This document shows, in pieces, positions 7,964 to 16,228 of a stretch of DNA of 33,573 nucleotides. The position numbers were made by a program, and so were the translations under genes. The DNA is from Fidelibacterota bacterium. GTDB lineage: Bacteria > Fidelibacterota > Marinisomatia > Marinisomatales > UBA1611. A model generated the notes under the pieces. It had not been told where the DNA came from, made no database searches, and saw only the letters and a program-made list of their open reading frames with translations. Position 1 is the first letter of the stretch, and each line of letters opens with the position of its first letter. The stretch is from contig JAPYRR010000011.1 in the NCBI GenBank assembly GCA_029936885.1, positions 1 to 33,573 on the forward strand, given 5' to 3'.

Positions 7964-8509
7964 ATGAACCGCTACCAGTTTGAAGATTTAATCTCTGAAT
8001 ACATCGAAAACGAATTATCCCTTTCCAAACGGAAAGAATTTGAAGCCTATCTGGAAGAAAACCCGGATGAAATGAAATTAGTGGAATCTGTCCGTTCGAA
8101 TATGTCACAAATGAAAGGTATCCCAAAAGTTAAGGCATCTTCAGATTTCAACGATCGTCTTTTCAATCGTATTCAAACCAATCGGGCACAATTGGATCGT
8201 CCGATTCCTTCTCAACGTACCTATTTTGGATTTTCTCCTATTCATGCATCTTTAATGACGGGACTTGTTATTGCAACTGTGTTCGTAAGTATGCAATTGT
8301 TTTCGCCGGAAGATGGCGGACTTCCATTGCAAACACAAAATTTTGCAAATGAATCGTTGCCAACATTATCAAATCCTTCTTTGCAAAAGGTGAATCATCC
8401 TCAACCGGATTTTGTGAAAGTTGATGAAGATTCAGTCATGGAAGATCAGAAATCAAAACCCAATCAGGACTTTTCTAAAAAAATGCATTTTGTGAATAAA
8501 AATGATTAA
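7964..8509 (+). CDS. Predicted single-pass anti-sigma factor lacking zinc residues
   Basis: This protein of about 181 residues lies directly after the ECF sigma gene. Its N-terminal helix pair, MNRYQFEDLISEYIENELS then KRKEFEAYLEENPDEM, follows the pattern of anti-sigma zinc-finger (zf-HC2/ASD) domains, but the usual His and Cys ligands are absent, so it would be a zinc-free version. One membrane helix follows (HASLMTGLVIATVFVSMQLF), then about 70 polar residues, probably periplasmic. AGGAG at 7948-7952 precedes two possible starts: TTG 7961 (spacing 8) and ATG 7964 (spacing 11). I list ATG; TTG would add one Met. The gene ends just before a strong terminator, which closes the operon. The anti-sigma role is inferred from position and helix pattern. 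Confidence 0.72.
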   Translation: MNRYQFEDLISEYIENELSLSKRKEFEAYLEENPDEMKLVESVRSNMSQMKGIPKVKASSDFNDRLFNRIQTNRAQLDRPIPSQRTYFGFSPIHASLMTGLVIATVFVSMQLFSPEDGGLPLQTQNFANESLPTLSNPSLQKVNHPQPDFVKVDEDSVMEDQKSKPNQDFSKKMHFVNKND

Positions 8510-8537
8510 ACTGTGACATTATGACCAAACCGGTTTT

Positions 8538-8579
8538 AATCCCCGTCTTTAAGAGTTAATTTTATCGACGGGGATTTTT
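8538..8579 (+). terminator. Rho-independent terminator
   Basis: A perfect 10-bp stem pairs AATCCCCGTC (8538-8547) with GACGGGGATT (8567-8576) around a 19-nt loop, and the stem runs into a T tract (8575-8579). It lies 28 nt after the anti-sigma stop and ends six bases before the next start codon. It should close the holA-sigma-anti-sigma transcript. The GGGGA of its 3' arm (8570-8574) also sits about 10 nt before the GGDEF start and might act as a weak ribosome-binding site. Confidence 0.85.
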
Positions 8580-8584
8580 ATAAT

Positions 8585-10306
8585 ATGTCATCTATGATCA
8601 ATTTCACATCTTTCACACGGGCTTTTACTTTGTTTTGTCTGGTTGTATTTTTTTATATTCTTGTACCAGAATCAACGGACACTCTGAAACAGGTTCTGAA
8701 GTTCAGTATCCTTATTGGCATTATTGGCATTTTAATATTTTATAATCAGTTGCTTAAACAGTCAGGATTGAATTCATTAGTTAGTGACGAAAAACCCAAA
8801 CAATCAGATGAAGACTCTTTTGCCCAAAGTTCAGATATTGCGAATGCCCTCTATGATAATTTAAAATCACTCATTCTATCAACAGCTACATCCGTTAACT
8901 CGAATGTTGAGCCTGCTATCTACATAATTGATCCAAAAGCTCAAGTTTATTCGCTGCAAGGCTCAACTTCCGATAGCTTTGTGGATGGAGTTCCTGTTTC
9001 AAATAAAATTGTTCAATCAATTTTGAGTGGGAAAAATAAGATTCATCAAAAAGACTATCCTGAAGCATGGAATGAATTATTTAATGCATCATCATGGCGA
9101 GGGAGCGAATGTGTAATTGGAAGCCCAATTAATCTCCATGGTTCTCCTGCAGGATTTGTTCTTGCAAAAGTAAACCATTTTAGCGATTTAACCGAAAAAG
9201 ATTCAATTGTCCTAAAATCATTGGGAAATTTTATTTCTCATGGATTGGTAAACCTTGAATCGCTAGAAAAATTCGTTTTGGGAGAAAATAGTAAATCTCA
9301 AATTTTAGAATTAATATCCGATTTAAATTATAAATCAGATGAAACTCAAATTCTGGGTCAATTTAAATATTTAATTCGTTCTTTTACTAATTATGATCGG
9401 TTAACCGTATCGTTAAACTGGGATGCTGGGAATAATGCCACAATAAAAATGGTCGATGGAATAAAAGATAAATTTGATGCTGAAACTGAATTTCCAACTC
9501 ATGGAACATTACATGGTTTACCCATTTCCAATGGTGAGACAGTTCAAAATAGAAATTGGAAGGAAACATACCAGAACCTTGCTCGATTCAACTCATCTGA
9601 AGAAGATTCAAAGTTTCAATCTGTATTAGGGGTTCCTATCATGGTGGACGGAACAAGTATTGGATCTTTATTTTTAGAACGAATTTCAGAAAATAGTTAT
9701 TCTAAATCAGATCAAAATAATATAGAATTAATTGGGCGTATTCTGGGAGCAGCTTTATCATGGATCTCCGAGTATGAGAAAATCTATAAAGATGCAACTC
9801 ATGATGGCTTATCGGGGTTATTGAATCATCAAACGTTCAAAAATAGATTCAGTGAAGAAATTCAACGTGCAAAACGATTCCAACACAATATGGCTGTTTT
9901 GATTTTTGATTTGGATAAATTTAAACGAATCAATGATACTTACGGGCACGTATATGGAGATTATGTGATTAAAACAGTCTCGGGAATTATGTCAGAAAAT
10001 GTTCGTACTATTGATGTAGTTGCTAGGTATGGTGGAGAAGAATTTGCAATTATTCTTGTGAATACGACTGCTGAAATGGGGTTGGTCGTGGCACAGAGAA
10101 TTGTTGATAATATTGCAAATTATGAATTTTCAATGGATGGTGAAAAAGTTCGAATGGCGATTTCGGCTGGCATGTCAGAATACCCCACACATTCTGATAA
10201 TATCAAAGATTTGATCGAATATGCAGATCAGTCAATGTACGAAACGAAACAAAATGGTGGAAATGGAGTTATCATATATCAGAAAAAGGAAACACCAAAA
10301 GATTAA
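8585..10306 (+). CDS. Membrane diguanylate cyclase with tandem GAF-like domains and GGDEF
   Basis: The 573-residue protein starts with two membrane helices (about 10-28 and 37-55). Two sensor segments follow: a GAF-like region at about 95-220 (PAIYIIDPKAQVYSLQG onward) and a clearer GAF domain at about 235-395 (ending FQSVLGVPIMVDG, IGSLFLERI). The C-terminal GGDEF domain (about 405-565) has DLDKFKRINDTYGHVYGD and an intact GGEEF signature at 483-487, so it should make cyclic di-GMP from two GTP. An RxxD inhibitory site (Arg474-Asp477) sits five residues before GGEEF, suggesting product inhibition. No EAL domain is present. ATG 8594 is an alternative start. It stands directly after the terminator, so a promoter must lie in or very near that hairpin or further upstream. 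Confidence 0.9.
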   Translation: MSSMINFTSFTRAFTLFCLVVFFYILVPESTDTLKQVLKFSILIGIIGILIFYNQLLKQSGLNSLVSDEKPKQSDEDSFAQSSDIANALYDNLKSLILSTATSVNSNVEPAIYIIDPKAQVYSLQGSTSDSFVDGVPVSNKIVQSILSGKNKIHQKDYPEAWNELFNASSWRGSECVIGSPINLHGSPAGFVLAKVNHFSDLTEKDSIVLKSLGNFISHGLVNLESLEKFVLGENSKSQILELISDLNYKSDETQILGQFKYLIRSFTNYDRLTVSLNWDAGNNATIKMVDGIKDKFDAETEFPTHGTLHGLPISNGETVQNRNWKETYQNLARFNSSEEDSKFQSVLGVPIMVDGTSIGSLFLERISENSYSKSDQNNIELIGRILGAALSWISEYEKIYKDATHDGLSGLLNHQTFKNRFSEEIQRAKRFQHNMAVLIFDLDKFKRINDTYGHVYGDYVIKTVSGIMSENVRTIDVVARYGGEEFAIILVNTTAEMGLVVAQRIVDNIANYEFSMDGEKVRMAISAGMSEYPTHSDNIKDLIEYADQSMYETKQNGGNGVIIYQKKETPKD

Positions 10307-10310
10307 TCCA

Positions 10311-11810
10311 ATGAAATCTAATATTTTAATCTTATTCCTACTTTCACTCATGACGTTTCTGTCAGCAAATACGAGCCAGGAAGAGGAATTAGCACTTCAT
10401 CATTTTATGCAGGGAGAATTCCTGATGAATCAGGGGAATTATGCATTGGCTGTTCTTGAATTCCAAGATGCGATTAACTTGGATCCAAATGCTTCTACTA
10501 TTCATGTTTCTATTGCTGATGCCTACCGACGAATCGGTAAAAACAGACATGCAGAAAACCATTTAAGAACTGCCCTTGAGCTCGATCCAGAAGATACAGA
10601 AGCTCGGGAAATGCTGGGCCAACTTTATATTTTAAAGAAAGATGCAGGTTCAGCAAAGTTAGAATTCATGAAACTTTTAGAGATAGATCCTGAAAATATT
10701 GATTATTATTTCATGCTGGCTGACCTTGCACGTTTACAAAAAAATTGGAATCAGGCCATTGATTATTATATAAAAGCATTTGAGATTAATTCAATGGCAA
10801 TCACTGGCTTGGAACAAGCTCTTCAAATTGCTTTAACAACAAATAATTTTGATCGAGCAGAAGAAGTTTGTCTTTTATTACTGGAAGATGATCCTGAAAA
10901 TGTCACTTATTTGGAATCCTTTCGAGATTTAACATTATTTAGTAAAAAATATGATATGGCACTTGATGCAGTTTCAAAAATGGAGAGTGTCTTAGGACCA
11001 TCCACAGAGTTTTTTCTCCAGAAAAGTGCTCTTTTTGAAGAATTAGGTAATATGGATCAAGCTTTACAATCTTTGGTTGATGCATTGGAACACGATAGTC
11101 CAAATGTGGATATATTACATCGACTTGTGACTCTTTTGTTGGGCAAAGATAATTATGAACAAGCCATCCTTTATAATCAACGAATTCTTGTAAATTTCCC
11201 AAATGACCCTAGAGGATTTATTAATAGTGCAGTCATTGCAATGAGTTTAAAAAAACCGGAAGATGCAATATTAGCACTTAGTCCTCATGTAGATAAATTT
11301 TCTAAAGATTTCACCATTCAGTATTTGTTAGGAACAGCATTCTACCAAGTGAAGGATTATGGAAATTCAGAATTGCATTTATCTCAGGCATTGGCCATTT
11401 TCCCCGAGTCAAAAAATACCAAACACAATTTAGCTTTAATCTATGATTCTAATGGTGATTGGACTAAATCCGATAAATTATATATGGAACTCATAGCTGC
11501 AGATAGCTCAGATGCCCAGGCTTTTAACAATTATGCATATAGTCTTGTGGAAAGAGGAATTGATATTGAATTTGCCTTAGAGTTGGCAAAAAATGCCATT
11601 CGGCTTACTCCAAATTCTGCACCTTACTTGGATACGATTGGATGGATATATTATAAACTAAATCTGTTTGATGAAGCACTGAGTTATATTTTTGAATCAT
11701 TAAGTATTGATGGTGAAAATGAAACAATACAGAACCATCTAGAAGAAGTAACAAAAGCAAAACAAGATCAGACTACCCCTATTATTCAACAGACTGAAAA
11801 ACAGGACTGA
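10311..11810 (+). CDS. Secreted tetratricopeptide-repeat protein
   Basis: The frame is open from 10221, but the signal peptide MKSNILILFLLSLMTFLSA at ATG 10311 marks the real start, 4 nt after the upstream stop. The resulting 499-residue protein is almost wholly made of TPR units, for example YALAVLEFQDAINLDPNAST and RHAENHLRTALELDPEDTEA, continuing to the C-terminal LFDEALSYIFESLSIDGENE. Such solenoids bind peptides or partner proteins and do not catalyse. Signal peptidase I cleavage after LSA is likely, so it acts in the periplasm or at the outer membrane. The stop is followed with no gap by the ATG of the next lipoprotein gene, which suggests joint expression and perhaps a joint role in envelope assembly. 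Its specific partner cannot be read from sequence. Confidence 0.88.
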   Translation: MKSNILILFLLSLMTFLSANTSQEEELALHHFMQGEFLMNQGNYALAVLEFQDAINLDPNASTIHVSIADAYRRIGKNRHAENHLRTALELDPEDTEAREMLGQLYILKKDAGSAKLEFMKLLEIDPENIDYYFMLADLARLQKNWNQAIDYYIKAFEINSMAITGLEQALQIALTTNNFDRAEEVCLLLLEDDPENVTYLESFRDLTLFSKKYDMALDAVSKMESVLGPSTEFFLQKSALFEELGNMDQALQSLVDALEHDSPNVDILHRLVTLLLGKDNYEQAILYNQRILVNFPNDPRGFINSAVIAMSLKKPEDAILALSPHVDKFSKDFTIQYLLGTAFYQVKDYGNSELHLSQALAIFPESKNTKHNLALIYDSNGDWTKSDKLYMELIAADSSDAQAFNNYAYSLVERGIDIEFALELAKNAIRLTPNSAPYLDTIGWIYYKLNLFDEALSYIFESLSIDGENETIQNHLEEVTKAKQDQTTPIIQQTEKQD

Positions 11811-12416
11811 ATGATTATTCGTTTTTTGGTTATTCTTCTCCTAATTGCAGGATGTGCAAAACGGATGCCACAGGTTTCTCCCTTAACACCTCAGAAATCA
11901 TATCCGGAATTGGTAGATGAATTTATTTCCTGTTCTGGCAAAGGGAAAATTGATTCTCGTGGTTTTTTTCATGGTGCGCTCTCATTCACGTTTATTTCAC
12001 AAAATGATAGCTCTTTTTTTCAGTTTAAGGATCCATTGGGTAGAAAGGTGCTTCTCATGTGGATAACTCCAATTAATGTGACAGCATGGAATTTGATAGA
12101 GAATAAACAATATGTTTATAATCAGATTCTTGATTTTTTCCCTTTTTTACAAGTTGTGGAACCCTTGGATATCACTAAATTTTTGTGGGGAGTACAACCT
12201 GATTATAAAAAATTAAATGGTGTAGATTCCAAGGTGTCTAGCCATATTGCTCTTCAATTTGGTAATGAGGAATTAGGCTCTGTCCAGAATGCGCTTGTAA
12301 CTGCATCTTTTAATGATAAAAAAATTAATCAATCTGTTAATATCCGTATTAAGGGCAGAACGCTTCAGCGCAATGAGATTAATCTTCAAAAAGTTTGGAA
12401 ACTAATACACAGCTAA
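11811..12416 (+). CDS. Lipoprotein with LolB/DUF4292-like features
   Basis: This 201-residue protein begins MIIRFLVILLLIAGC, with a lipobox (LIAGC), so Cys15 should carry lipid. The mature part has the beta-strand rhythm of LolA/LolB-like half-barrels: FISCSGKGKIDSRGFFHGAL, then SFFQFKDPLGRKVLLMWITP, then a C-terminal NIRIKGRTLQRNEINLQKVW. LolB-type proteins receive lipoproteins and insert them in the outer membrane, and DUF4292 members from Bacteroidota relatives look similar. Identity is therefore tentative. It starts at the base after the TPR gene's stop, with AGGA about 4 nt before the ATG, and ends 9 nt before a glycosyltransferase gene. The pairing of a TPR protein and a LolB-like lipoprotein suggests an outer-membrane assembly role. 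Confidence 0.65.
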   Translation: MIIRFLVILLLIAGCAKRMPQVSPLTPQKSYPELVDEFISCSGKGKIDSRGFFHGALSFTFISQNDSSFFQFKDPLGRKVLLMWITPINVTAWNLIENKQYVYNQILDFFPFLQVVEPLDITKFLWGVQPDYKKLNGVDSKVSSHIALQFGNEELGSVQNALVTASFNDKKINQSVNIRIKGRTLQRNEINLQKVWKLIHS

Positions 12417-12425
12417 TAAAATAAA

Positions 12426-13355
12426 ATGAATGTTTCTGTCATCATCCCGGTTTTTAATGAGAGAGGTTCCTTATCTGAATTGGTTAAGGAGCTAAATCAA
12501 TCTTTAAATTCAACTTCTGAGTGGGAAGTTATCTTTATTGATGATGGTTCATCTGATGGATCATCAGAATGGCTTGCAAACCAGTGTGAACAAAATCCCA
12601 ATTATAAATTAATCCAATTTTTTCGTAATTATGGGAAATCTGCAGCTCTTTCTGAAGGATTTAAAGCTGCCAATGGTGATTATATTATTACCATGGATGG
12701 TGATTTGCAGGATGATCCCGCTGAAATTCAAACCTTAATTTCAAAACTTGAAGAGGGTTGGGATCTTGTATCAGGGTGGAAAAAAACTCGGCATGACCCT
12801 TTAAGTAAAAGAATACCATCAAAATTATTTAATTTTGTAACTCGGTTAATGACGGGAGTGAAGATCCATGATTTTAATTGTGGATTGAAAGGATATAAAA
12901 AGGCTGTCGTTAAATCGATTGAAGTTTATGGAGGACGCCACCGTTATATACCAGCTCTCGCAGGACAGCGAAAATTTAAAGTAACAGAAATTGTCGTTAA
13001 CCATAGACCCCGACAGTTTGGTGAAACAAAATATGGTGGATCAAGAATATTTCACGGTTTCTTTGATTTGATTACCCTATTATTCTTGAACCGATATACC
13101 CAACAACCGCTTCATCTTTTTGGGTTTTTTGGGTTAGGGGCACTCAAACTTGGAATCATTGTGGAATGTATTGTTTTATATTATAAATATGGCCTCGGAG
13201 AACCTTTCGCTTTGCATATGGCTCTCCTGATGTTTGGGATTATGTTAATCGTAATCGGGATCCAATTTTTCTCTATTGGCCTTTTGGGAGAAATGATAGC
13301 ACGATCTACCCAAAGTCAGGAAGATAGGGTTCGTAAAGTCATAACGAAAGATTAA
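12426..13355 (+). CDS. Family 2 glycosyltransferase, DPM1/GtrB-like, membrane anchored
   Basis: The 309-residue protein has a GT-A domain at about 1-225. VIIPVFNERGSLSELV starts the nucleotide-binding fold, IFIDDGSSDGSSEW holds the first acidic cluster, FRNYGKSAALSEGFKAANGD follows, and ITMDGDLQDDPAEI carries the DxD-type metal site. DFNCGLKGYK and RHRYIPALAG are typical of the DPM1/GtrB group, which moves a sugar from a nucleotide onto polyprenyl phosphate. Two C-terminal membrane helices (about 233-258 and 268-300) match GtrB-like enzymes. It should act at the cytoplasmic face of the inner membrane. It is the first of three consecutive glycosyltransferase genes with 10-nt or shorter gaps. 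The sugar is unknown. Confidence 0.88.
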   Translation: MNVSVIIPVFNERGSLSELVKELNQSLNSTSEWEVIFIDDGSSDGSSEWLANQCEQNPNYKLIQFFRNYGKSAALSEGFKAANGDYIITMDGDLQDDPAEIQTLISKLEEGWDLVSGWKKTRHDPLSKRIPSKLFNFVTRLMTGVKIHDFNCGLKGYKKAVVKSIEVYGGRHRYIPALAGQRKFKVTEIVVNHRPRQFGETKYGGSRIFHGFFDLITLLFLNRYTQQPLHLFGFFGLGALKLGIIVECIVLYYKYGLGEPFALHMALLMFGIMLIVIGIQFFSIGLLGEMIARSTQSQEDRVRKVITKD

Positions 13356-13365
13356 TAGCCTCAAA

Positions 13366-14397
13366 ATGACCGGCGTATCACCGATCATCAGTATTGTTAC
13401 ACCCTCATTTAATCGGATTGATGAACTTCAATATTTGTATCAATCTCTTAAAGATCAATCCATTGATTTGACCCTCATTGAGTTCATTGTTTCAGATGAT
13501 GGTTCCACCGACTCAACTGAAACAACTGTTAAACAATGGCAAAATGATTCACCATTCACAATAAAATTTATAACTCAAGAAAATCAAGGTCCTGGTGCTG
13601 CTCGCAATCATGGATTGAAAAATTGTCATGGTGAATTAATCTTATTTATTGATTCTGACTGTGAAGCTCATCCCGATTGGATCAAAACTATTTATAATGA
13701 ATATTTAAAAGATTCTTTTGATGCGTGTGGTGGGCCAGATGGAGCAAAGGATGATTTTACTATATTACAAAAAGCAATTGATTTTGCTATGACATCTTTT
13801 TTTACAACGGGTGGCATGAGAGGCCATAGTGAAAAAATGATCGCTAAGTTTTTTCCACGCACCCATAATATGGGAATAAAAAGAACGGTATATGAAAAGG
13901 TGGGAGGATTTGGAGACTTACGTCATGGACAAGATATTGAATTCAGTAATCGAATTCGGAAATCGGGTGCACGAATCAAATTTATTCTGGATGCGATTGT
14001 TTATCATCGCCGCCGCACATCTTTAAAACAGTTTTTAAAACAAGTGTTCAATTGGGGTGTCGCACGAATCAATCTGGGGAAAATTGATTCATCTATGCTG
14101 GAACCCATTCACTTTTTACCTTCAGTCGCAACTCTAATAGGAATTTCTCTTCTCGGCTTGGTATTATTTTCAAAATTAGCATTGAATTATTTTCTCTTAT
14201 TGATTTTTATCCCATTAAGTTCACTTTCAATTTTTGGTGCAGTAAAAAAAAGCGATATACGAATACTACCACTTTTATTTATCGTTATTCCAGCTCAGAT
14301 TATTGGATATGCCACAGGATTTATTCTGAACTTTATTAATAGGTTTATATTTAAACGGGATAAATGGACCGGATTCACGAAAAAATATTATGACTAA
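13366..14397 (+). CDS. Family 2 glycosyltransferase with C-terminal membrane helices
   Basis: This 343-residue protein has a classic GT2 start: SIVTPSFNRIDELQYLYQSL, then FIVSDDGSTDSTE, then QGPGAARNHGLKNCHGELI and LFIDSDCEAHPDWI with the DSD metal-binding motif. A middle piece, HGQDIEFSNRIRKSGARIKF, corresponds to the acceptor-side ED motif region. After that come YHRRRTSLKQFLKQVFNWGV and two to three membrane helices near the C-terminus (about 245-325). Such enzymes usually add a sugar to a lipid-linked glycan at the inner membrane. It overlaps the next glycosyltransferase gene by 8 nt. No ribosome-binding site is visible. Donor and acceptor are unknown. Confidence 0.87.
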   Translation: MTGVSPIISIVTPSFNRIDELQYLYQSLKDQSIDLTLIEFIVSDDGSTDSTETTVKQWQNDSPFTIKFITQENQGPGAARNHGLKNCHGELILFIDSDCEAHPDWIKTIYNEYLKDSFDACGGPDGAKDDFTILQKAIDFAMTSFFTTGGMRGHSEKMIAKFFPRTHNMGIKRTVYEKVGGFGDLRHGQDIEFSNRIRKSGARIKFILDAIVYHRRRTSLKQFLKQVFNWGVARINLGKIDSSMLEPIHFLPSVATLIGISLLGLVLFSKLALNYFLLLIFIPLSSLSIFGAVKKSDIRILPLLFIVIPAQIIGYATGFILNFINRFIFKRDKWTGFTKKYYD

Positions 14398-15391
14398 TAA
14401 ACTGCCGTTAAATGATTCTGTATTTTTTGCTTGGACTCGAGTTTCAAGAAGGTCAGAACAATTGGCGAAATATTTTGAGTTGACTTATGTCCGATATAAT
14501 CGGTGGGGTCAATCGGACATTTCTTTAACATGTTCATTAATATTTAATTTTGTAAAAACATTATTCTGGGTGGTATTTCATCGTCCAAAATTTATTTTCA
14601 CTTTTCAAGCTCACCCATTTATATCTATTTCTGCAAAGTTGGGAACTTGGTTTACAGGAAAAGGTGTTGTAATACCGGATCTTCACACTGCAGCCTATAC
14701 AAACCATTTTACAGGTATACAGGGTGCCTTGGGAAAATGGATCATGGGAAAAAGCCCATTAATATTGGTTCATAATGATGAATCTAAAACATTTCTCGGG
14801 AATGCTATTGATGAATTAAAAGACAAACTGTTTGTACTGGAAGACGCACTTCCAGAATTCCCTTCTTTCAATTCTGAACTTGATTCAAATGAATTAAAAT
14901 GTGTTTTAATTTCCCGTTTTGCGCCAGACGAACCCATCCAAGAATTTCTGGATGCAGTTTCCAAAATCGATAATTGTCTGTTTTATATCACAGGAAATCA
15001 TCAAAAAGCCACATTTGATATTTCAAAATATCCTGAAGATAGAATCTTTTTTACAGGTTTTTTATCGGAGAATGATTATTTAAAACTTCTTCAATCTTCG
15101 GATATGATCTTGATTTTAACCACGCGGGAGATGACACTCCTTTCGGGGGGATATGAGGCACTTTCGCTCGAAAAACCTATAGTGTTATCCGACACTGAAA
15201 CCCTAAGAAATTATTTTAGAAATACAGCTATCTACACTCAAAATAATGCAAATGACATTCGTCAGGCTGTCATAAAGATGATGCCTGAAATCCATAATAG
15301 ACGTAAAACGATTTTGGATTTAAAAAAGCAAAAAATAGATGAATGGCAAGAAAAAGCAAGCAACCTGATTCAATTGATTAACCAACTATAA
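14390..15391 (+). CDS. GT-B fold glycosyltransferase (GT4-like)
   Basis: This is a 333-residue protein with two Rossmann-like halves. The C-terminal half contains LKCVLISRFAPDEPIQEFLD, RIFFTGFLSENDYLKLLQSS and GGYEALSLEKPIVLSD, the last being the nucleotide-sugar-binding E-loop typical of GT4/group 1 enzymes. The N-terminal half, SVFFAWTRVSRRSEQLAKYF, is the acceptor side, with a hydrophobic patch around FVKTLFWVVFHRPKFIF that could rest on the membrane. It overlaps the upstream GT2 gene by 8 nt and its stop lies only 6 nt from the stop of the convergent sulfotransferase. Its product is most likely a surface polysaccharide or lipid-linked glycan. Substrates are unknown. It is slightly short for the family. 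Confidence 0.8.
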   Translation: MTNKLPLNDSVFFAWTRVSRRSEQLAKYFELTYVRYNRWGQSDISLTCSLIFNFVKTLFWVVFHRPKFIFTFQAHPFISISAKLGTWFTGKGVVIPDLHTAAYTNHFTGIQGALGKWIMGKSPLILVHNDESKTFLGNAIDELKDKLFVLEDALPEFPSFNSELDSNELKCVLISRFAPDEPIQEFLDAVSKIDNCLFYITGNHQKATFDISKYPEDRIFFTGFLSENDYLKLLQSSDMILILTTREMTLLSGGYEALSLEKPIVLSDTETLRNYFRNTAIYTQNNANDIRQAVIKMMPEIHNRRKTILDLKKQKIDEWQEKASNLIQLINQL

Positions 15392-15397
15392 ATTTTA

Positions 15398-16228
15398 TTA
15401 TTTAAAACAGCTCAGATCAATTGGGTCAATTTTTGATTTGATAAGAGCTTGATCATCCAAAGAAAAAATCGATTCAAATTTATTAGATTCTTTTAATTCA
15501 TTTGAGGCATCCGGTTTCCAAACCTCTTCTGGGAATTTTAATTCTTTGGTTTTGTGGGAAAATAATTTCATCTCATTTAAATAATCCAATTCCAAGAAAT
15601 CACAAATCCGCTTCAGAGAGTCTTCTGTTTTGTAGATAAGGTCTTTATAAAAAATGAAATGGTGATTCTGTTTCCCAAGATGTTTTTTGTGGATTTGAAT
15701 ATCAAACTTCCAGCGGAGAATACACTTTTGGATTGATTGTTTTCCGTCGAATGCATTTGGATTATTTTTACTGGCATCGAATAAAGATGCCACAACATCC
15801 TTTCCATCTCGAATAATATGAATAAATTTTGTTTCCTGTCTTACATTCTCGATCAGAGATGCAAAATAAAGATGCATAGGCGTTTTTTCTACCCATATTT
15901 TCTCGATAGAATTATGAGAGAGTGAATCCAATAGATAGAGTAGACCTTTTATCCATTCTGTTGTGTTAAAAGTAGCTGACGGGATTTTGACATCTAATTC
16001 AATCTGATTAACCCGAATTAAAAATTTCCGAATAAATTCTTTTTCTTTTTCCCCATAAAATTTCAACCATCGTAAAAAAGAAAATTTTGGGATTGTTCCA
16101 CGAAAGAAATGTGTTTCTGGGAATGAATATACCTCGGGATGAGAAGCAAGCATGGATTGCAAAAGAGTAGTTCCAGATCTTGCAGACCCTACAATAAAAA
16201 CTGCTTTTTTAGATTCGGAATTCTTCAT
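15398..16228 (-). CDS. Sulfotransferase family protein
   Basis: This 276-residue protein opens with the PAPS-binding loop of sulfotransferases, VFIVGSARSGTTLLQSMLAS (about residues 10-29), followed by HPEVYSFPETHFF. The 3'-phosphate-binding motif is present as FIHIIRDGKDVVASLFDAS, with Arg, Asp and the final Ser conserved. HFIFYKDLIYKTEDSLKRIC is the usual helix before the C-terminal region, which ends soon after a DPIDLSCF segment. It would move sulfate from PAPS to a carbohydrate, lipid or peptide hydroxyl group. It is the second of two sulfotransferase genes on this strand and overlaps the first by 20 nt. It faces the glycosyltransferase genes tail to tail, with only 6 nt between stops. 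Confidence 0.86.
   Translation of the reverse strand: MKNSESKKAVFIVGSARSGTTLLQSMLASHPEVYSFPETHFFRGTIPKFSFLRWLKFYGEKEKEFIRKFLIRVNQIELDVKIPSATFNTTEWIKGLLYLLDSLSHNSIEKIWVEKTPMHLYFASLIENVRQETKFIHIIRDGKDVVASLFDASKNNPNAFDGKQSIQKCILRWKFDIQIHKKHLGKQNHHFIFYKDLIYKTEDSLKRICDFLELDYLNEMKLFSHKTKELKFPEEVWKPDASNELKESNKFESIFSLDDQALIKSKIDPIDLSCFK

Noticed and set aside
15392-15397. Bidirectional terminator between convergent glycosyltransferase and sulfotransferase genes
   Set aside because: Only 6 nt separate the stops, and I saw no T-tailed hairpin in the flanking gene ends, so any termination signal is not visible.
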